A program made the position numbers and the translations under genes. Positions 4,962-5,076 of a DNA stretch of 5,076 bases are shown here, in pieces. The notes below the pieces were generated by a model. That model had not been told where the DNA came from and did not search any database. It saw nothing but the letters and a program-made list of their open reading frames with translations. The DNA lies in assembly GCA_041477815.1 (NCBI GenBank), contig JBGOUV010000449.1, positions 1 through 5,076 on the forward strand. The letters run 5' to 3'. Positions within the stretch are counted from its first letter, which is position 1, and every line of letters starts with the position of its first letter. The stretch is from JBGOUV01 sp041477815 (GTDB lineage: Bacteria > Acidobacteriota > Terriglobia > Bryobacterales > JACQDG01).

Positions 4962-4982
4962 TCTTCTTATAAGGATAGCGAC

Positions 4983-5076
4983 ATGGGGTCTTCAAGCCTT
5001 CGAAGTGCCCCCGGCGCCGACAGCATCGGCATTGACCGCCTTCTGGCCGGTGATACCTTCAAGCGCCGCGATGAAG
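4983..5076 (+). CDS. Start of an unidentified gene, 3' end cut off
   Basis: An ATG at 4983 with AAGGA seven bases upstream (4971-4975) opens a frame that runs to the window end with 31 complete codons. The sequence starts MGSSSLRSAPGADS and continues IGIDRLLAGDTFKRRDE. GC composition rises sharply at the start codon, and third codon positions are mostly G or C, which supports coding. There is no signal peptide or membrane segment in this part. I do not recognise the family from 31 residues. It is divergent from the YtxH-P5CDH operon. Confidence 0.55.
   Translation, partial: MGSSSLRSAPGADSIGIDRLLAGDTFKRRDE

Larger units (their letters stand above)
4577..4982. other. Intergenic region between divergent genes, AT-richer than its flanks, with short repeats
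   Basis: About 400 bases with no recognisable gene. The left part (to about 4685) is GC-rich and contains GCGGCGGGCCATG twice (4595-4607 and 4673-4685). TGGCGAAAC follows twice (4684-4692 and 4703-4711). From about 4690 to 4920 base composition turns clearly AT-richer. This part carries the AAGCGAAGTGG repeats, a small inverted repeat and a short open frame. A hairpin and a ribosome site at the right lead into the next gene. It may be an ordinary divergent promoter region or the remains of a small inserted element. Confidence 0.5.

Overview
This is a GC-rich bacterial window, most likely chromosomal DNA of an Acidobacteriota member of the Solibacter/Bryobacter kind. The main clue is a minus-strand remnant (1503-1679) that resembles the C-terminal domain found on many secreted Solibacteres proteins (TIGR03437 type). 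The assignment is an inference from remembered family patterns, since no search could be run.

Layout. At the left edge is the 3' two-thirds of a fold-type III PLP enzyme of the D-threonine aldolase / D-serine dehydratase-like (DSD1) family on the plus strand (to 809). It is followed by a small Phd/YefM-type antitoxin gene (850-1011) with an apparent one-base deletion. The shifted frame continues the antitoxin tail and then runs into the last part of a histidine-kinase ATPase domain (996-1178), so this stretch is a chimeric remnant. Two minus-strand cold-shock protein genes follow (1197-1400 and 2249-2452), about 1 kb apart and 56/67 residues identical. They share an extended -10 promoter, a nine-base motif at the predicted transcript start and part of the 5' leader. 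The roughly 750 bases between csp copy 1's promoter and csp copy 2 hold no intact gene that I can recognise. They carry decayed coding pieces on both strands.

The right half is a minus-strand two-gene operon. A small YtxH-type membrane-anchored protein (4270-4536) is followed after one base by a GTG-started 1-pyrroline-5-carboxylate dehydrogenase (2718-4268), the second enzyme of proline catabolism. From about 4577 to 4982 is a relatively AT-rich intergenic region. It has a short repeated motif (core AAGCGAAGTGG, three direct and one inverted copy), small inverted repeats and a hairpin, then the start of another plus-strand gene (4983 to the window end).

How the parts relate. Only the YtxH-P5CDH pair looks like a functional unit. 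The csp pair looks like a recent duplication that kept its regulatory region. I found no convincing new multi-gene system. The items most worth a second look are the conserved csp promoter/leader architecture, the antitoxin-kinase chimera, the altered metal-site motif in the DSD1-family enzyme, and the repeat-bearing intergenic region.
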